A stretch of DNA of 64,000 bases from Zhongshania aliphaticivorans (lineage in GTDB: Bacteria; Pseudomonadota; Gammaproteobacteria; Pseudomonadales; Spongiibacteraceae): the NCBI RefSeq assembly GCF_902705875.1, contig NZ_CACSIK010000001.1, positions 2,351,166 through 2,415,165 on the forward strand. Reading direction: 5' to 3'. Positions within the stretch are counted from its first letter, which is position 1. Every line of letters begins with the position of its first letter. The notes under the pieces were generated by a model. That model ran no database searches, was not told the origin of the DNA, and saw only the letters and a list, made by a program, of their open reading frames with translations. The position numbers were made by a program, and so were the translations under genes. Below, piece by piece: positions 1 through 8,844 of the stretch.

Positions 1-129
1 TAATATACATATATAAAATACTAAGTCACTTTTTTATAGATTCTTGGTGCAATTTTGAGGTACAAATTACCGGTGCCAACTAAAACACTCAAGGACTGGC
101 ACACTAAATACAAACTATGGAGAATAGAA

Positions 130-612
130 ATGAGTAAGACACTTCCTATATTCAAAACTGTCGTTATTACAGGCATCACACTAATGTCAGGAATAACCAG
201 CGCAGGACTGTTAAGCACCCTCTCAGACGTACTAAGCAATCCATCAGTTGACCGATCCGTCACAATAGAAAAATGCGTTGAATTACCTGCTTCAGATACC
301 TTCTTTGCGGGCATTGCCACACCACTTACAGGACCAATCGGACTCGATCTTCCCAGCACGGGCAAGATTACAGTGTGCGCAGCAACGAGCTGTGACGTCA
401 CCGGCGGTATAGAAATGACACCCGAAGCACCATCATTTTCTGACTGCGACCTCGGTTACTCACTATCAGGCAGCGGAGAAGGCTCCTGCGTGACCACCCT
501 CAAAATTGATACATTACTCGGCGAAAAGACCATTTACGCCGATCGCAGCGCATCCATAGACGGCTACCCTGTATTTCCGCTAGAAGTCTGTCTTGCGAAA
601 ACCTCTGACTAA
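130..612 (+). CDS. small secreted hypothetical protein with six cysteines
   Basis: About 160 residues, function not recognised. I start at the ATG at 130 because GGAGA lies 7 nt upstream; the frame stays open upstream to a TTG at 55, but that extension is charged and has no ribosome site. Residues 1-25 (MSKTLPIFKTVVITGITLMS and following) look like a signal peptide with likely cleavage near ITSA. The mature part holds six cysteines, suggesting up to three disulphides in the periplasm or outside the cell. It has short Gly/Ser/Thr-rich stretches and no membrane segment after the signal. A hairpin follows the stop codon. It stands alone and no partner is evident. Confidence 0.6.
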   Translation: MSKTLPIFKTVVITGITLMSGITSAGLLSTLSDVLSNPSVDRSVTIEKCVELPASDTFFAGIATPLTGPIGLDLPSTGKITVCAATSCDVTGGIEMTPEAPSFSDCDLGYSLSGSGEGSCVTTLKIDTLLGEKTIYADRSASIDGYPVFPLEVCLAKTSD

Positions 613-621
613 TATAAACCT

Positions 622-645
622 GCCTCCGCAGTCTTGTGCGGAGGC
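622..645 (+). terminator. hairpin after the 130-612 gene
   Basis: Perfect 9-bp stem GCCTCCGCA / TGCGGAGGC with a 6-nt loop, 10 nt after the stop codon. The downstream bases are not a strong T-tract (TTACAATTTGG), so termination may be weak. Confidence 0.5.
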
Positions 646-718
646 TTACAATTTGGATATTTCATACAAAACGACCCACACCACTACCCGCTCGCTGATC
701 TTTCAATTATCTACAGAC

Positions 719-745
719 AAAAAAAAGGACCCTTAGGGCCCTTTT
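719..745 (-). terminator. Rho-independent terminator of the 766-1239 gene
   Basis: Read on the minus strand, an AAAAGGGCCC ... GGGTCCTTTT stem (one mismatch, 3-nt loop, 723-745) is followed by a run of T. It lies about 20 nt past the stop codon of the minus-strand gene. Confidence 0.75.
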
Positions 746-765
746 ATCAGCAGTTGAAACTCACA

Positions 766-1239
766 TTATTGAGCTTCAGCACCCGCCTCAACATTTGCGT
801 CGATTTTAATGTTAGTCAAACTACGTAATGCTGATTTTTTCTCTTCCATTTTAGCTTTAACCTCTGCTTTTGCAGCTGCACGCTCTTCAGCGCTTGCCTC
901 GGCATCGATCTCTGCTTGAGCTTCGCGTTCTTTTTTGGCTGCCTTACGCTCTGCCTTTTCGGCTTCTGCCTTCGCTTTCATTTCTTCGCGCTTGGCTTTG
1001 GCTTCAGTTTTTTTCTCTTCGGCACTTGCCTTCATTTTGTCATGACCAGCTTCCGCGCTCGCTTTTGCTTTAGCCGCTTTCTCGTCGAGATTAGTATCAA
1101 CACTTACATTAGCTTCGGCTTCAGCTTTTGAGTCACCGCCACCCAAGCCTATACGACTCAAAAAACTGCCTTCAGCAGCCATAACACTGCCACTTAAACC
1201 CACTAAAGTTGCTGCAATAATTATTTCTTTCATGTTCAT
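766..1239 (-). CDS. exported Ala/Lys/Glu-rich coiled-coil-like protein
   Basis: 157 residues, not assigned to a named family. Residues 1-22 form a signal peptide (hydrophobic run, cleavage near VMAA). Residues 35-135 are almost entirely Ala, Lys, Glu and Asp in heptad-like spacing (for example KAKREEMKAKAEAEKAERKA), predicting a long soluble helix or coiled coil. The end (LTNIKIDANVEAGAEAQ) is less charged. The first of two nearby ATGs is preferred because GAGGG lies at suitable distance upstream of it. It is monocistronic with its own terminator. A structural, envelope-spacing or ion-binding role is possible, but the composition alone does not decide it. Confidence 0.65.
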   Translation of the reverse strand: MNMKEIIIAATLVGLSGSVMAAEGSFLSRIGLGGGDSKAEAEANVSVDTNLDEKAAKAKASAEAGHDKMKASAEEKKTEAKAKREEMKAKAEAEKAERKAAKKEREAQAEIDAEASAEERAAAKAEVKAKMEEKKSALRSLTNIKIDANVEAGAEAQ

Positions 1240-1402
1240 GGTGATACATCCCTCGCTTCATTAGTCTTAACGTTTAACTGCTACTCATTGTAAGGAAGCA
1301 TCCCCCTATAACAAGCATAGAATCACGTAATTTTAACCGGAATTATTTTACCCCTAATCGCTGATATTCAGCTTACAGTCAGCTTTCCTAGCAGCAATTT
1401 TA

Positions 1403-2989
1403 TTAGTGTTCACGCGTGGCCCTGAACCGTACTTCAGGGTGGCGCTCTTCCGTCAGCGACAAATTAACCCGCGTCGGCGCCAAGTATGTCAAATGACCAC
1501 CACCATCAATGGCAAGATTATCTGCGCATTTACGTTTAAATTCTTCGAATTTTTTAGGGTCATCACAATCTACCCAGCGCGCTGTATAAACATTGATGGG
1601 TTCATAAAGCGCCTCAACCTTATACTCATCCTTTAGGCGATACGCTACCACATCAAACTGCAGCGTACCCACCGCCCCCACAATAAGATCAGTATTGCGC
1701 TGCGGCATAAATACCTGTGTAGACCCTTCTTCTGACAACTGCTGCAGACCTTTTTGCAACTGCTTAGACTTTAAAGGATCACGCAACCGTATTCGCCGGA
1801 ATAGCTCTGGCGCAAAATGGGGAATACCCGTGAACTTCAACTCCTCGCCGTCGGTAAAAGTATCGCCAATTTGTATCGTGCCGTGATTATGAAGACCGAT
1901 AATGTCGCCCGACACCGCCTCTTCCAATAACTCTCGATCTCCAGCCAAAAAGCTCACCGCATCAGCTATCTTTATATCTTTACCAATTCGTACATGGCGC
2001 ATCTTCATGCCTTTGCGATAAGTGCCCGAGCAAACCCTCATAAAAGCAATTCGATCCCTGTGCTTAGGATCCATATTTGCTTGAATTTTAAAGATAAAGC
2101 CAGCAAACGCATCCTCTTTAGCATCAACCTCACGCTGATCCGTTGCCCGATTTAGTGGTGCCGGTGCCCAATCCACAAAACCATCTAACATTTCACGAAC
2201 ACCAAAGTTAGACAGCGCAGTACCGAAATACACTGGCGTCAGTTGTCCGCTCAAATAAGCACTCAGGTCAAATTCATGGCTCGCTCCGCGCACCAATTCA
2301 ATTTCTTCTAAGTAATTATTATACTCATCATCCAGCAGCGCCTTGGCTTCATCGCTCTCTAGGCCTTTAATCTGGATATCCTCTGCAACAACAGAGCCCT
2401 TGCCGGCTTGGAACACATGAATGACATCTGTGTAAAGGTTGTAAACCCCCTTAAAATCGCGCCCCATGCCAATAGGCCAATTTATAGGGGCCGCCGCAAT
2501 ACCCAGTACACTTTCAACCTCATCCAATAATTCAATGGGGTCTCGAATATCCCTATCCATCTTATTCACAAAGCTCAGAATCGGAGTATCACGTAAACGA
2601 CAGACATTCATTAATTTGATGGTTCGGTCTTCCACACCTTTGGCGCCATCAATAATCATCAAGGCAGAATCGACTGCAGTTAACGTTCGATAGGTATCTT
2701 CAGAAAAATCTTCGTGACCTGGGGTATCAAGTAAATTCACCACTCGGTCTTTATACGGAAACTGCATCACGGACGAAGTAACAGAAATTCCTCGCTCTTT
2801 TTCCAAACTCATCCAGTCCGAGGTCGCCGCACGATCATTTTTTTTGCCCTTGACCGTTCCTGCTACCTGTATCAACTGACCTAACAAAATCAGCTTCTCG
2901 GTAATCGTGGTTTTACCAGCATCTGGGTGAGAAATAATCGCAAACGTTCTGCGCTTAGCAATTTCCTGCTGAAAGGGCGAATTCGACAT
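1403..2989 (-). CDS. prfC: peptide chain release factor 3
   Basis: 528 residues, the usual RF3 length. RF3 is a translational GTPase that recycles RF1/RF2 from the ribosome after peptide release. The G1 P-loop (SHPDAGKTT) lies near residue 21, the [16 protein letters not shown] switch II region near 88-103, and NKMDRD (G4) follows; the C-terminus ends in the family-typical TREH. The similarity to E. coli RF3 is clear along the whole length. The open frame includes a TTG one codon upstream of the ATG at 2989; I use the ATG. It is a single gene, with its upstream neighbour pointing the same way about 200 nt away. Confidence 0.97.
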   Translation of the reverse strand: MSNSPFQQEIAKRRTFAIISHPDAGKTTITEKLILLGQLIQVAGTVKGKKNDRAATSDWMSLEKERGISVTSSVMQFPYKDRVVNLLDTPGHEDFSEDTYRTLTAVDSALMIIDGAKGVEDRTIKLMNVCRLRDTPILSFVNKMDRDIRDPIELLDEVESVLGIAAAPINWPIGMGRDFKGVYNLYTDVIHVFQAGKGSVVAEDIQIKGLESDEAKALLDDEYNNYLEEIELVRGASHEFDLSAYLSGQLTPVYFGTALSNFGVREMLDGFVDWAPAPLNRATDQREVDAKEDAFAGFIFKIQANMDPKHRDRIAFMRVCSGTYRKGMKMRHVRIGKDIKIADAVSFLAGDRELLEEAVSGDIIGLHNHGTIQIGDTFTDGEELKFTGIPHFAPELFRRIRLRDPLKSKQLQKGLQQLSEEGSTQVFMPQRNTDLIVGAVGTLQFDVVAYRLKDEYKVEALYEPINVYTARWVDCDDPKKFEEFKRKCADNLAIDGGGHLTYLAPTRVNLSLTEERHPEVRFRATREH

Positions 2990-3137
2990 CAATATAGGTC
3001 TTCTGGCTGAAAAATGAGCACGATAAAAACGCTATCGCGAAGGGGGGAGAATTCTACGTTATTTACACAATTTTTTCACTGCAGGCAGCATAATTTGCAT
3101 ACCAGGAAGGAACAGCAAGCCCAACAATCTAAAGCAT

Positions 3138-3177
3138 CAGATATACGCACGCGTGGACTAGCGCATGCGTATATCTG
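3138..3177. repeat. 40-nt near-perfect inverted repeat
   Basis: CAGATATACGCA (3138-3149) pairs with TGCGTATATCTG (3166-3177). After one mismatch, GCG pairs with CGC, leaving a 7-nt loop. It lies 15 nt past the stop of the minus-strand gene at 3193 and upstream of prfC. There is no T-tract on either side, so it may be a REP-like element, an mRNA stabiliser or a factor-dependent stop rather than a classical terminator. Confidence 0.6.
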
Positions 3178-3192
3178 TCAAAACCAGTTTAC

Positions 3193-3630
3193 TTATGGCA
3201 AACGAACAACATCACCTTTTAATGCAACACCGGCGATAAATGTCCCCGTATGACACTCGTATTCAACTTCGCTAGAAAACACATTACGCTTATAATAGCT
3301 TTCAATATTGACAACCGCATTGCCACCTGCAGCTACAGCACTGTCTTGAAGTGCAATTAATGCTGACAACAATACCCATTCACACGCTTGGCGGTCACTT
3401 TTATTAAAAGCATTCGTTTTCTTATTGGTAACCCGCTCCCCCATTTGAGATACAGGCGTTGGGAAAGATTGTCCACCAAAATAAAACTTAACTCCCGCAT
3501 TCAAACTAGCCTTAAAATCTTCCGTCTGCATCGCTTCCGCAATAGACAATACGTGCTTTTTATCGGCAGCGTAGGCGACATTTACCACAGATGCACACAT
3601 AATCAAAGCTAAAAGAATTATCCGTTTCAT
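3193..3630 (-). CDS. small periplasmic protein of the misnamed 'excinuclease subunit A'-like family
   Basis: 145 residues with a clear signal peptide (residues 1-21, ending VAYAAD). The core has the features I recall from small secreted proteins that databases often mislabel as excinuclease ABC subunit A: TNKKTNAFNKSD, then CEWVLLSALIALQDSA, GGNAVVNIESYYK and YECHTGTFIAGVALKGDV. There is no UvrA ATPase or zinc motif, so a DNA-repair function should not be inherited from that label. The two conserved Cys could pair in the periplasm. AAGGA lies about 10 nt upstream of the ATG. The true function is unknown. It diverges from the aryl-polyene operon, with about 220 nt between the start codons. Confidence 0.7.
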   Translation of the reverse strand: MKRIILLALIMCASVVNVAYAADKKHVLSIAEAMQTEDFKASLNAGVKFYFGGQSFPTPVSQMGERVTNKKTNAFNKSDRQACEWVLLSALIALQDSAVAAGGNAVVNIESYYKRNVFSSEVEYECHTGTFIAGVALKGDVVRLP

Positions 3631-3850
3631 GCTAATAGATCCTTAAAGTTAAAGGCCTCGAAAAGACAAGGCGTTGAAATCCATCATATCTTAGTCAACT
3701 GCTTGCCGGATGTCTAACCACCCTACACACTTACAACGACACTACCGTTGCTTGTTAAAGAAGCGATATCTGGTAGAATCCAGAACTAAATCACAAAGCA
3801 CTTGTCGTGTACACGCGGCAGTACATCGCCCTAGCACTTATGGACGAGGA

Positions 3851-4564
3851 ATGTCTATATCGTTTGCAATTTCTGAATGGTCAGGCTGGACCAATGTACC
3901 GATTCAAGGATTAGAAGACAGCACTCAACTGACTCTTTCTGACAGTCCCGACGTACACCTCATCCCCCCGATGCTTCGACGCCGATTAAATCTATTGGGA
4001 AGGGCCTGCGCCAGTATCATTATGCGTCACTGCAGCCAAGGTGAAGACACTCCTTTAGTTTACTCTAGCCGTCACGGCGATATAGAGCGCACATTATCAG
4101 TGTTACAGGAGCTAACAGTTGGGCAGGCCGTCTCCCCCATGAGTTTTAGCTTAGCTGTGCACAATGCCATCTGCGGCGTGGTCTCCATTCATCAAAAGTT
4201 GACAGGGAATATCTCTACGATTGCAGCAAATGAAGGGCTTATTCCAGTGTTGTTAGAAGCTTGCGGCTTACTTTCCGAGGGACACGATAAAGTCCTGTGT
4301 ATTCTGTGTGATACAAGCCTCCCCGAAATATATAGAGATAGTGATGAGATTGTGGAGCAACCATACGCATGTTGCTTTGTTGTTACTAAGGGCAGCACCT
4401 TGAGTCTTACTACAATTTCTAGAACGTCAAAACGTATGCCCGACAATCTCGACACTTCTTCTAACTACCCCGCACTGCGTTTTGGTAACTTTCTAAGCTC
4501 TCTCACCGATAGAAGCATGAATTTGAGTCATAATAATAATCAATGGATGATCTCCAAACACTAA
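3851..4564 (+). CDS. beta-ketoacyl synthase chain-length factor (APE cluster, ApeC-like)
   Basis: 237 residues. N-terminal MSISFAISEWSGW is typical of the short ketosynthase-like chain-length-factor family (Pfam Ketoacyl-synt_2). In APE systems this subunit pairs with a full ketosynthase to set polyene length. No active-site Cys-His-His triad is present (SFSLAVHNA and GNISTIAANEG occupy the equivalent positions), as expected for a non-catalytic partner. The frame is open back to an ATG at 3710, but that 47-residue extension is basic and unlike the family. The ATG at 3851 directly follows GACGAGGA, an unusually close ribosome site. It is the first gene of the operon. Confidence 0.85.
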   Translation: MSISFAISEWSGWTNVPIQGLEDSTQLTLSDSPDVHLIPPMLRRRLNLLGRACASIIMRHCSQGEDTPLVYSSRHGDIERTLSVLQELTVGQAVSPMSFSLAVHNAICGVVSIHQKLTGNISTIAANEGLIPVLLEACGLLSEGHDKVLCILCDTSLPEIYRDSDEIVEQPYACCFVVTKGSTLSLTTISRTSKRMPDNLDTSSNYPALRFGNFLSSLTDRSMNLSHNNNQWMISKH

Positions 4565-4568
4565 TATT

Positions 4569-5321
4569 ATGACCCTGTTATCTAGACTCAATTACTATTG
4601 GCGCCTAATCGCAACCGCAATCTCTTTTTTGCTTTTTGGCATAGGTGGCGTGGTGATTCCAGCTATCGCCACGCCCGTGCTGTATCTAATTGCCCGTGAC
4701 AAAAGACAAAATGCCGCACGTAAACTTGTCCACTTTTCATTCAAAAGTTTCGTTTATATCATGCGAGGGCTTGGTGTCTTACGTTGGGACATCAAGGGTG
4801 AAGAGAAACTAAAGCGTCAAAATGGGCTTGTCTTGGCTAATCATCCAACACTCATTGACGTGGTATTTCTTGTAGCTTTAATCCCAAATGCTAACTGCGT
4901 GGTCAAAGAACGCTTGCTCAGAAACCCCGCCATGCGCGGATTCATATCCCTAACAGGCTATATACCAAACAACGACAGCACTGGCTTATTAGATTCTGAA
5001 AGCGATTTTGGAGGACTTTTAGTCGTCTTCCCAGAAGGAACTCGCAGCACCGCGGGGCAACCACTAAAAATGCAAAGAGGCGCTGCCAACATTGCGATAC
5101 GCAAGAAAACAAACATTACACCAGTCATAATACAGTGTAACCCTGCAACATTAAGCAAACAGCACAAGTGGTATCACATCCCAGAGCGAACTTTCACGGT
5201 ATCAATCACGGTAAAAGACGACATCAATATCAGTGAATACCTAGATACACCTGCTACACTTGCCGCCCGCCACCTCACAAAACACTTAGAACAGTATTTC
5301 TCACAGGAAGCCAAAGTATGA
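4569..5321 (+). CDS. 1-acylglycerol-3-phosphate O-acyltransferase-like (PlsC) enzyme of the APE cluster
   Basis: 250 residues. The HX4D acyltransferase motif is NHPTLID (His92, Asp97), and the substrate-binding motif FPEGTRS lies at 154-160. A hydrophobic N-terminal segment (about 14-42) anchors it to the inner membrane. In aryl polyene and flexirubin clusters a PlsC-like enzyme is thought to help build or acylate the lipid to which the polyene is attached. It starts 4 nt after the chain-length factor and overlaps the first ACP by ATGA. Confidence 0.88.
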   Translation: MTLLSRLNYYWRLIATAISFLLFGIGGVVIPAIATPVLYLIARDKRQNAARKLVHFSFKSFVYIMRGLGVLRWDIKGEEKLKRQNGLVLANHPTLIDVVFLVALIPNANCVVKERLLRNPAMRGFISLTGYIPNNDSTGLLDSESDFGGLLVVFPEGTRSTAGQPLKMQRGAANIAIRKKTNITPVIIQCNPATLSKQHKWYHIPERTFTVSITVKDDINISEYLDTPATLAARHLTKHLEQYFSQEAKV

Positions 5322-5590
5322 GTACCCCGCAATTAATTCAAGAACTGAAAGCCCTGTTGATCGAGGCCCTAGACTTGGAAGATATATCAGTTGACGACAT
5401 CTCTGACACCGAACCGCTTTTCAATGAGGGCCTAGGTCTCGATTCTATCGATGCCCTTGAAATAGGCGTTGCCCTGCAAAAAAAATACGGTATCAAATTA
5501 AACCCAGATGCCGACGATGTAAAAACCTATTTTTCAAGCGTTAGTCAACTTGCCAAGTTAGTTGAGAACAATCGAACAGTTGAAGGGTAA
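5318..5590 (+). CDS. acyl carrier protein 1 (APE cluster)
   Basis: 90 residues, acidic, with the phosphopantetheine site in GLGLDSIDALEIG (Ser43). It carries growing acyl chains in the type II system. Its start overlaps the preceding stop in an ATGA, implying coupled translation. It corresponds in order to ApeE of characterised APE clusters; which of the two ACPs carries the elongating chain cannot be decided from the sequence. Confidence 0.93.
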   Translation: MSTPQLIQELKALLIEALDLEDISVDDISDTEPLFNEGLGLDSIDALEIGVALQKKYGIKLNPDADDVKTYFSSVSQLAKLVENNRTVEG

Positions 5591-5595
5591 GCACC

Positions 5596-5847
5596 ATGCA
5601 TTCTAGAGCAGATATTTACCAACATATCGTTGACGTAATGAGCAACCTTTTTGAAATTCCCCCAGAGAAATTAACTGAAGACGCAGAGCTTTACGATGAG
5701 CTCGATATTGACAGCATAGACGCAGTCGACCTGATCGTTGAGTTAAAAAATTTCACCGGGAAAAAAATTGCACCCGATGATTTCAAATCAGTTAGGACAA
5801 TCGGTGATATCGTCAATGCAGTAGAAGAATTGCTAAAAAATGACTAA
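5596..5847 (+). CDS. acyl carrier protein 2 (APE cluster)
   Basis: 83 residues with the phosphopantetheine attachment site in DELDIDSIDAVDL (Ser40). GAAGGG lies upstream of the ATG, 5 nt after the previous gene. It is the second, divergent ACP, equivalent in order to ApeF. Two dissimilar ACPs are the rule in APE operons and suggest separate roles for starter or initiation and elongation. Its 3' end overlaps the next gene by 8 nt. Confidence 0.93.
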   Translation: MHSRADIYQHIVDVMSNLFEIPPEKLTEDAELYDELDIDSIDAVDLIVELKNFTGKKIAPDDFKSVRTIGDIVNAVEELLKND

Positions 5848-6400
5848 AAGCCTAGGCATTCGCATTGCCCTCGGTCTGCTATTTCTTCTTTACCCTGTAA
5901 TGGTTTATGTTGGTCTAGCCTTCTTTGACCCGAGATGGCTGACCACACTATTAGTCGTTACCGCTGGCGCTCGCTTCCTGGGTGGCCAGTTCCCACGGCG
6001 AATGCTTTTGCTTTGGTCCGGCGCAGCGCTGTTAGCGATTTTCATTACTTTCATCGATGCCTCGGAGGTAGGCTTGCTCGCTTACCCAATACTCGTGAAT
6101 GCTGTATTTCTTGCTCTCTTTGCCTGGAGCTACATCAATCCGCCCAGCATTATCGAATCTATAGCCAGAAAAACCGATCCCGACTTACCTGAAAGTGGCG
6201 TACGCTATACCCGCAAAGTAACATTAGTTTGGTGTGTATTTTTCCTCGTTAATGGCTTGCTTTCCCTTTATTCTCTGACTCAAAGTAGAGAATTTTGGGC
6301 TCTATACAATGGCATGATTTCCTATATTTTAATGGCTCTGCTAATGGCCGCCGAATGGCTGGTACGCCAACGAGTAAAAACAAACAATGTCAGTACTTAA
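5840..6400 (+). CDS. APE cluster integral membrane protein (COG4648-like)
   Basis: 186 residues with about five to six hydrophobic helices (for example ALGLLFLLYPVMVYVGLAFF, LLLWSGAALLAIFITFI, LVWCVFFLVNGLLSLYSL) and a short basic tail. The position directly after the two ACPs matches the conserved COG4648 membrane protein of aryl polyene clusters (ApeG in order). The biochemical role is unknown; scaffolding of the synthase at the inner membrane is plausible. It overlaps both neighbours (8 and 14 nt). Confidence 0.8.
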   Translation: MTKSLGIRIALGLLFLLYPVMVYVGLAFFDPRWLTTLLVVTAGARFLGGQFPRRMLLLWSGAALLAIFITFIDASEVGLLAYPILVNAVFLALFAWSYINPPSIIESIARKTDPDLPESGVRYTRKVTLVWCVFFLVNGLLSLYSLTQSREFWALYNGMISYILMALLMAAEWLVRQRVKTNNVST

Positions 6401-8084
6401 AGCGCTTAGAAGTCTTTGCGAAACCTCAGCCCCCATTTACAGCAATAATAAAATTATTGCTTATCGCGGAGTCGATCCGGTTTTGTGGCTTGAAATAGAC
6501 AAGCGAATAGAGCATTGGAAAGAGCACCTTAATACGATTCCTGAATCTGCTATTGCCGTCCATCAAAATAGTGGTACAGAGCTACTCGCAGTGCTAGTGG
6601 CAATATGGCAACTCAAGAAAGTTGCCGTGTTCCCGTCAAGCACACGTCAAAACCATCTACATACAATTATATGCCCCAAAGCGATACCCTCTCTCGATGA
6701 CACAGAAAACTTTGTTCTGGCTGCAAAGCAAAACTATCCATTAAATCCAGACTTAGCCTTAATTATCTACACTTCTGGCTCTACCGGCCAAGCTCAACCA
6801 TGCCCCAAAACATTCAGTCAGCTTAACGCCGAAATAGAAACACTGGAAAGCTGCTGGAAAGAAACGCCCCTGTCCAGTCTCTTTGCTAGCTCCGTTTCTA
6901 GGCACCACATGTACGGGCTTCCATTTGGGCTACTTTGGCCGTTTCTTCGTGGCAACCCCTTTATTGACACACGTCTGCCCTACTTAGAATCCCTGGATAA
7001 TTTACCTGGTGACTCCTTCACATTGATAAGCAGCCCAGTTCAACTGGCAAATCTTCCCGTGAATTTGGACACATCAACCCCCTCTCGTTGTGCGGCTGTT
7101 TTTAGTGCTGGCGCGCCGCTGCCCTCTGCTGCAGCAGAGCGAAGCCAACACCATTTCGGAAAAGCAGTTATCGAAATTTATGGTAGCACTGAAACTGGGG
7201 CTATCGCTCAACGTCAGCAAACTGTCAATAAAGCATGGCAGCTATTACCTAACACTAAATTACAGATTAATGATCACCAGCATATAGAAATATCCTCTCC
7301 TGCAGCAGGCTGTAGTGACGGTGATTGGCTATCCCTATCCGATATTGGAGAACAATTAGACGAGCAACGCTTTTACTTAAAGGGCAGAGACGATCAAATT
7401 GTTAAAGTTGGAGCAAAACGAATATCACTAAATAGCATCAATGACAGATTACTAGCACACCCATGGATCTGCGAAGCGCGCACCATATTACTAAACGACC
7501 GAAAATCTCGAATTGCGGCGGTGATATGCTTAAATTCAGAGGGGAATTACCACTTAACTGACAAAGGCCGAAAGAGTGTAAACGACGTATTACTCCAACA
7601 CATAGACGGCCATGTGGAGTCAATTGCCAAACCACGATACTGGCGGTATTTATCTACAATGCCCATGAATAGCCAGGGTAAAATTCAAACCGAGGTGTTA
7701 GAGAATCTCTTTTTCAGCGAGCGGCAACCACGTTTACCGGAGCTCATTGCACACGATTCTGGCATTACTGACAGTTGCGCCAAGCTAACACTCTTTGTGC
7801 CTCACCAGCTCTTTTACTTTAACGGTCACTTTCCAGGTAATCCAATACTTCCCGGCGTTGTGCAAATCAGCTGGGTGATGCATTTTGCCAAACAACAATT
7901 TTCTGAGCTAGGTCAATTTCAACGTTTGGAAGTTATCAAGTTTCAAAAAATCATCCATCCTGGTGACACAATCTATCTTGAACTAAAGTGGGACACAGAC
8001 AAACGCCGACTATTATTTAGTTATAGAAACAGCCTAGAACAATCACTCGCTAGTGGCCGAATTGGGTTTACTCACCATGATTAG
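6387..8084 (+). CDS. acyl-AMP ligase fused to a FabA/FabZ-like dehydratase (ApeH-ApeI fusion)
   Basis: 565 residues in two parts. Residues 1-450 are an ANL-family adenylating enzyme: phosphate-binding YTSGSTG at 128-134, YGSTETG at 265-271, and a C-terminal hinge in KGRDDQIVKVGAKRIS. It would activate the aromatic (hydroxybenzoate-type) starter for transfer to an ACP. Residues 460-565 are a hot-dog fold thioester dehydratase with NGHFPGNPILPGV (catalytic His481). In the biochemically studied clusters these are, to my knowledge, separate proteins (ApeH and ApeI), with the small dehydratase acting together with ApeP. No stop codon or frameshift separates the two here. It overlaps both neighbours. 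Confidence 0.87.
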   Translation: MSVLKALRSLCETSAPIYSNNKIIAYRGVDPVLWLEIDKRIEHWKEHLNTIPESAIAVHQNSGTELLAVLVAIWQLKKVAVFPSSTRQNHLHTIICPKAIPSLDDTENFVLAAKQNYPLNPDLALIIYTSGSTGQAQPCPKTFSQLNAEIETLESCWKETPLSSLFASSVSRHHMYGLPFGLLWPFLRGNPFIDTRLPYLESLDNLPGDSFTLISSPVQLANLPVNLDTSTPSRCAAVFSAGAPLPSAAAERSQHHFGKAVIEIYGSTETGAIAQRQQTVNKAWQLLPNTKLQINDHQHIEISSPAAGCSDGDWLSLSDIGEQLDEQRFYLKGRDDQIVKVGAKRISLNSINDRLLAHPWICEARTILLNDRKSRIAAVICLNSEGNYHLTDKGRKSVNDVLLQHIDGHVESIAKPRYWRYLSTMPMNSQGKIQTEVLENLFFSERQPRLPELIAHDSGITDSCAKLTLFVPHQLFYFNGHFPGNPILPGVVQISWVMHFAKQQFSELGQFQRLEVIKFQKIIHPGDTIYLELKWDTDKRRLLFSYRNSLEQSLASGRIGFTHHD

Positions 8085-8844
8085 TACTCCCCACAACGTA
8101 TTTAAGCCCTGTGGGTTAATACCTGTTTACAATCATTCACTAGTACTGGCCGACACCTGTAAAAATTTACTAGATAAAGGACTGCCGATAATCCTGATTG
8201 ATGATGGTAGTAATCAAGCATGTAAAGATGTAATGCAAAACATTATTGCCAACAACTCAACGATTAAACTCGTTACGCACCCCAACAACCGCGGCAAGGG
8301 TGCAGCAATTAAAAGTGGCATCATTGCAGCTAAACACCATCAATATAGTCACGTTATACAAATAGATGCCGACGGGCAGCACAACCTTGATGATGTTGAG
8401 CGCTTTCTCAATGTAGCGAAGGAAGCACCTCAAGCCTTAGTTTTAGGCTACCCGTCTTACGATGAGAGCGTACCAAGCCATCGTTATTACGCTCGATATC
8501 TAACCCATATTTGGATTTGGATAAACACATTATCAACAAGTATTATAGACACCATGTGTGGTTTTAGAGTGTATCCAGTAAGCGAAAGTACGGCGCTGCT
8601 AAGCACATCTACTATTGGAGATCGAATGGAATTTGACTCTGAATTTGTTGTTAAATGGTACTGGTCAGCCCTCCCTATCACTCAACATGAAACTAATGTT
8701 CGCTATCCGCAAGATGGCATTTCACATTTCCGACTAATAAAAGACAATATTCTAATTTCAAAAATGCATGCCAAATTGTTCTTAGGCATGTTATGGCGCC
8801 TACCCAGACTCCTAACTCGTAAATTCAGCGGTGCGAATTCATGA
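8077..8844 (+). CDS. family 2 glycosyltransferase of the APE cluster
   Basis: 255 residues. GT-A fold signals: GLIPVYNHS at the N-terminus, LIDDGS, and the metal-binding IDADGQH, followed by dolichyl-phosphate-mannose-synthase-like sequence. The frame opens with a GTG at 8053, but the ATG at 8077 gives a better family start and a tight 8-nt overlap with the ligase gene. In APE clusters a glycosyltransferase (often joined to an acyltransferase as ApeJ) is thought to attach or build a sugar on the lipid-polyene; here the acyltransferase is a separate downstream gene. Donor and acceptor are unknown. Confidence 0.87.
   Translation: MISTPHNVFKPCGLIPVYNHSLVLADTCKNLLDKGLPIILIDDGSNQACKDVMQNIIANNSTIKLVTHPNNRGKGAAIKSGIIAAKHHQYSHVIQIDADGQHNLDDVERFLNVAKEAPQALVLGYPSYDESVPSHRYYARYLTHIWIWINTLSTSIIDTMCGFRVYPVSESTALLSTSTIGDRMEFDSEFVVKWYWSALPITQHETNVRYPQDGISHFRLIKDNILISKMHAKLFLGMLWRLPRLLTRKFSGANS

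Noticed and set aside
634..828. 64-codon plus-strand frame after the first gene
   Set aside because: It runs through two terminator hairpins and the end of a minus-strand gene; no start signal.
870..1131. Plus-strand open frames of 67-71 codons opposite the Ala/Lys/Glu-rich gene
   Set aside because: They are the antisense of a low-complexity coding sequence, giving Leu/Phe-rich translations with no ribosome site.
3193..3630. Annotation as excinuclease ABC subunit A
   Set aside because: It is a 145-residue exported protein with no ATP-binding or zinc motifs; the label is a known type of database misnaming.
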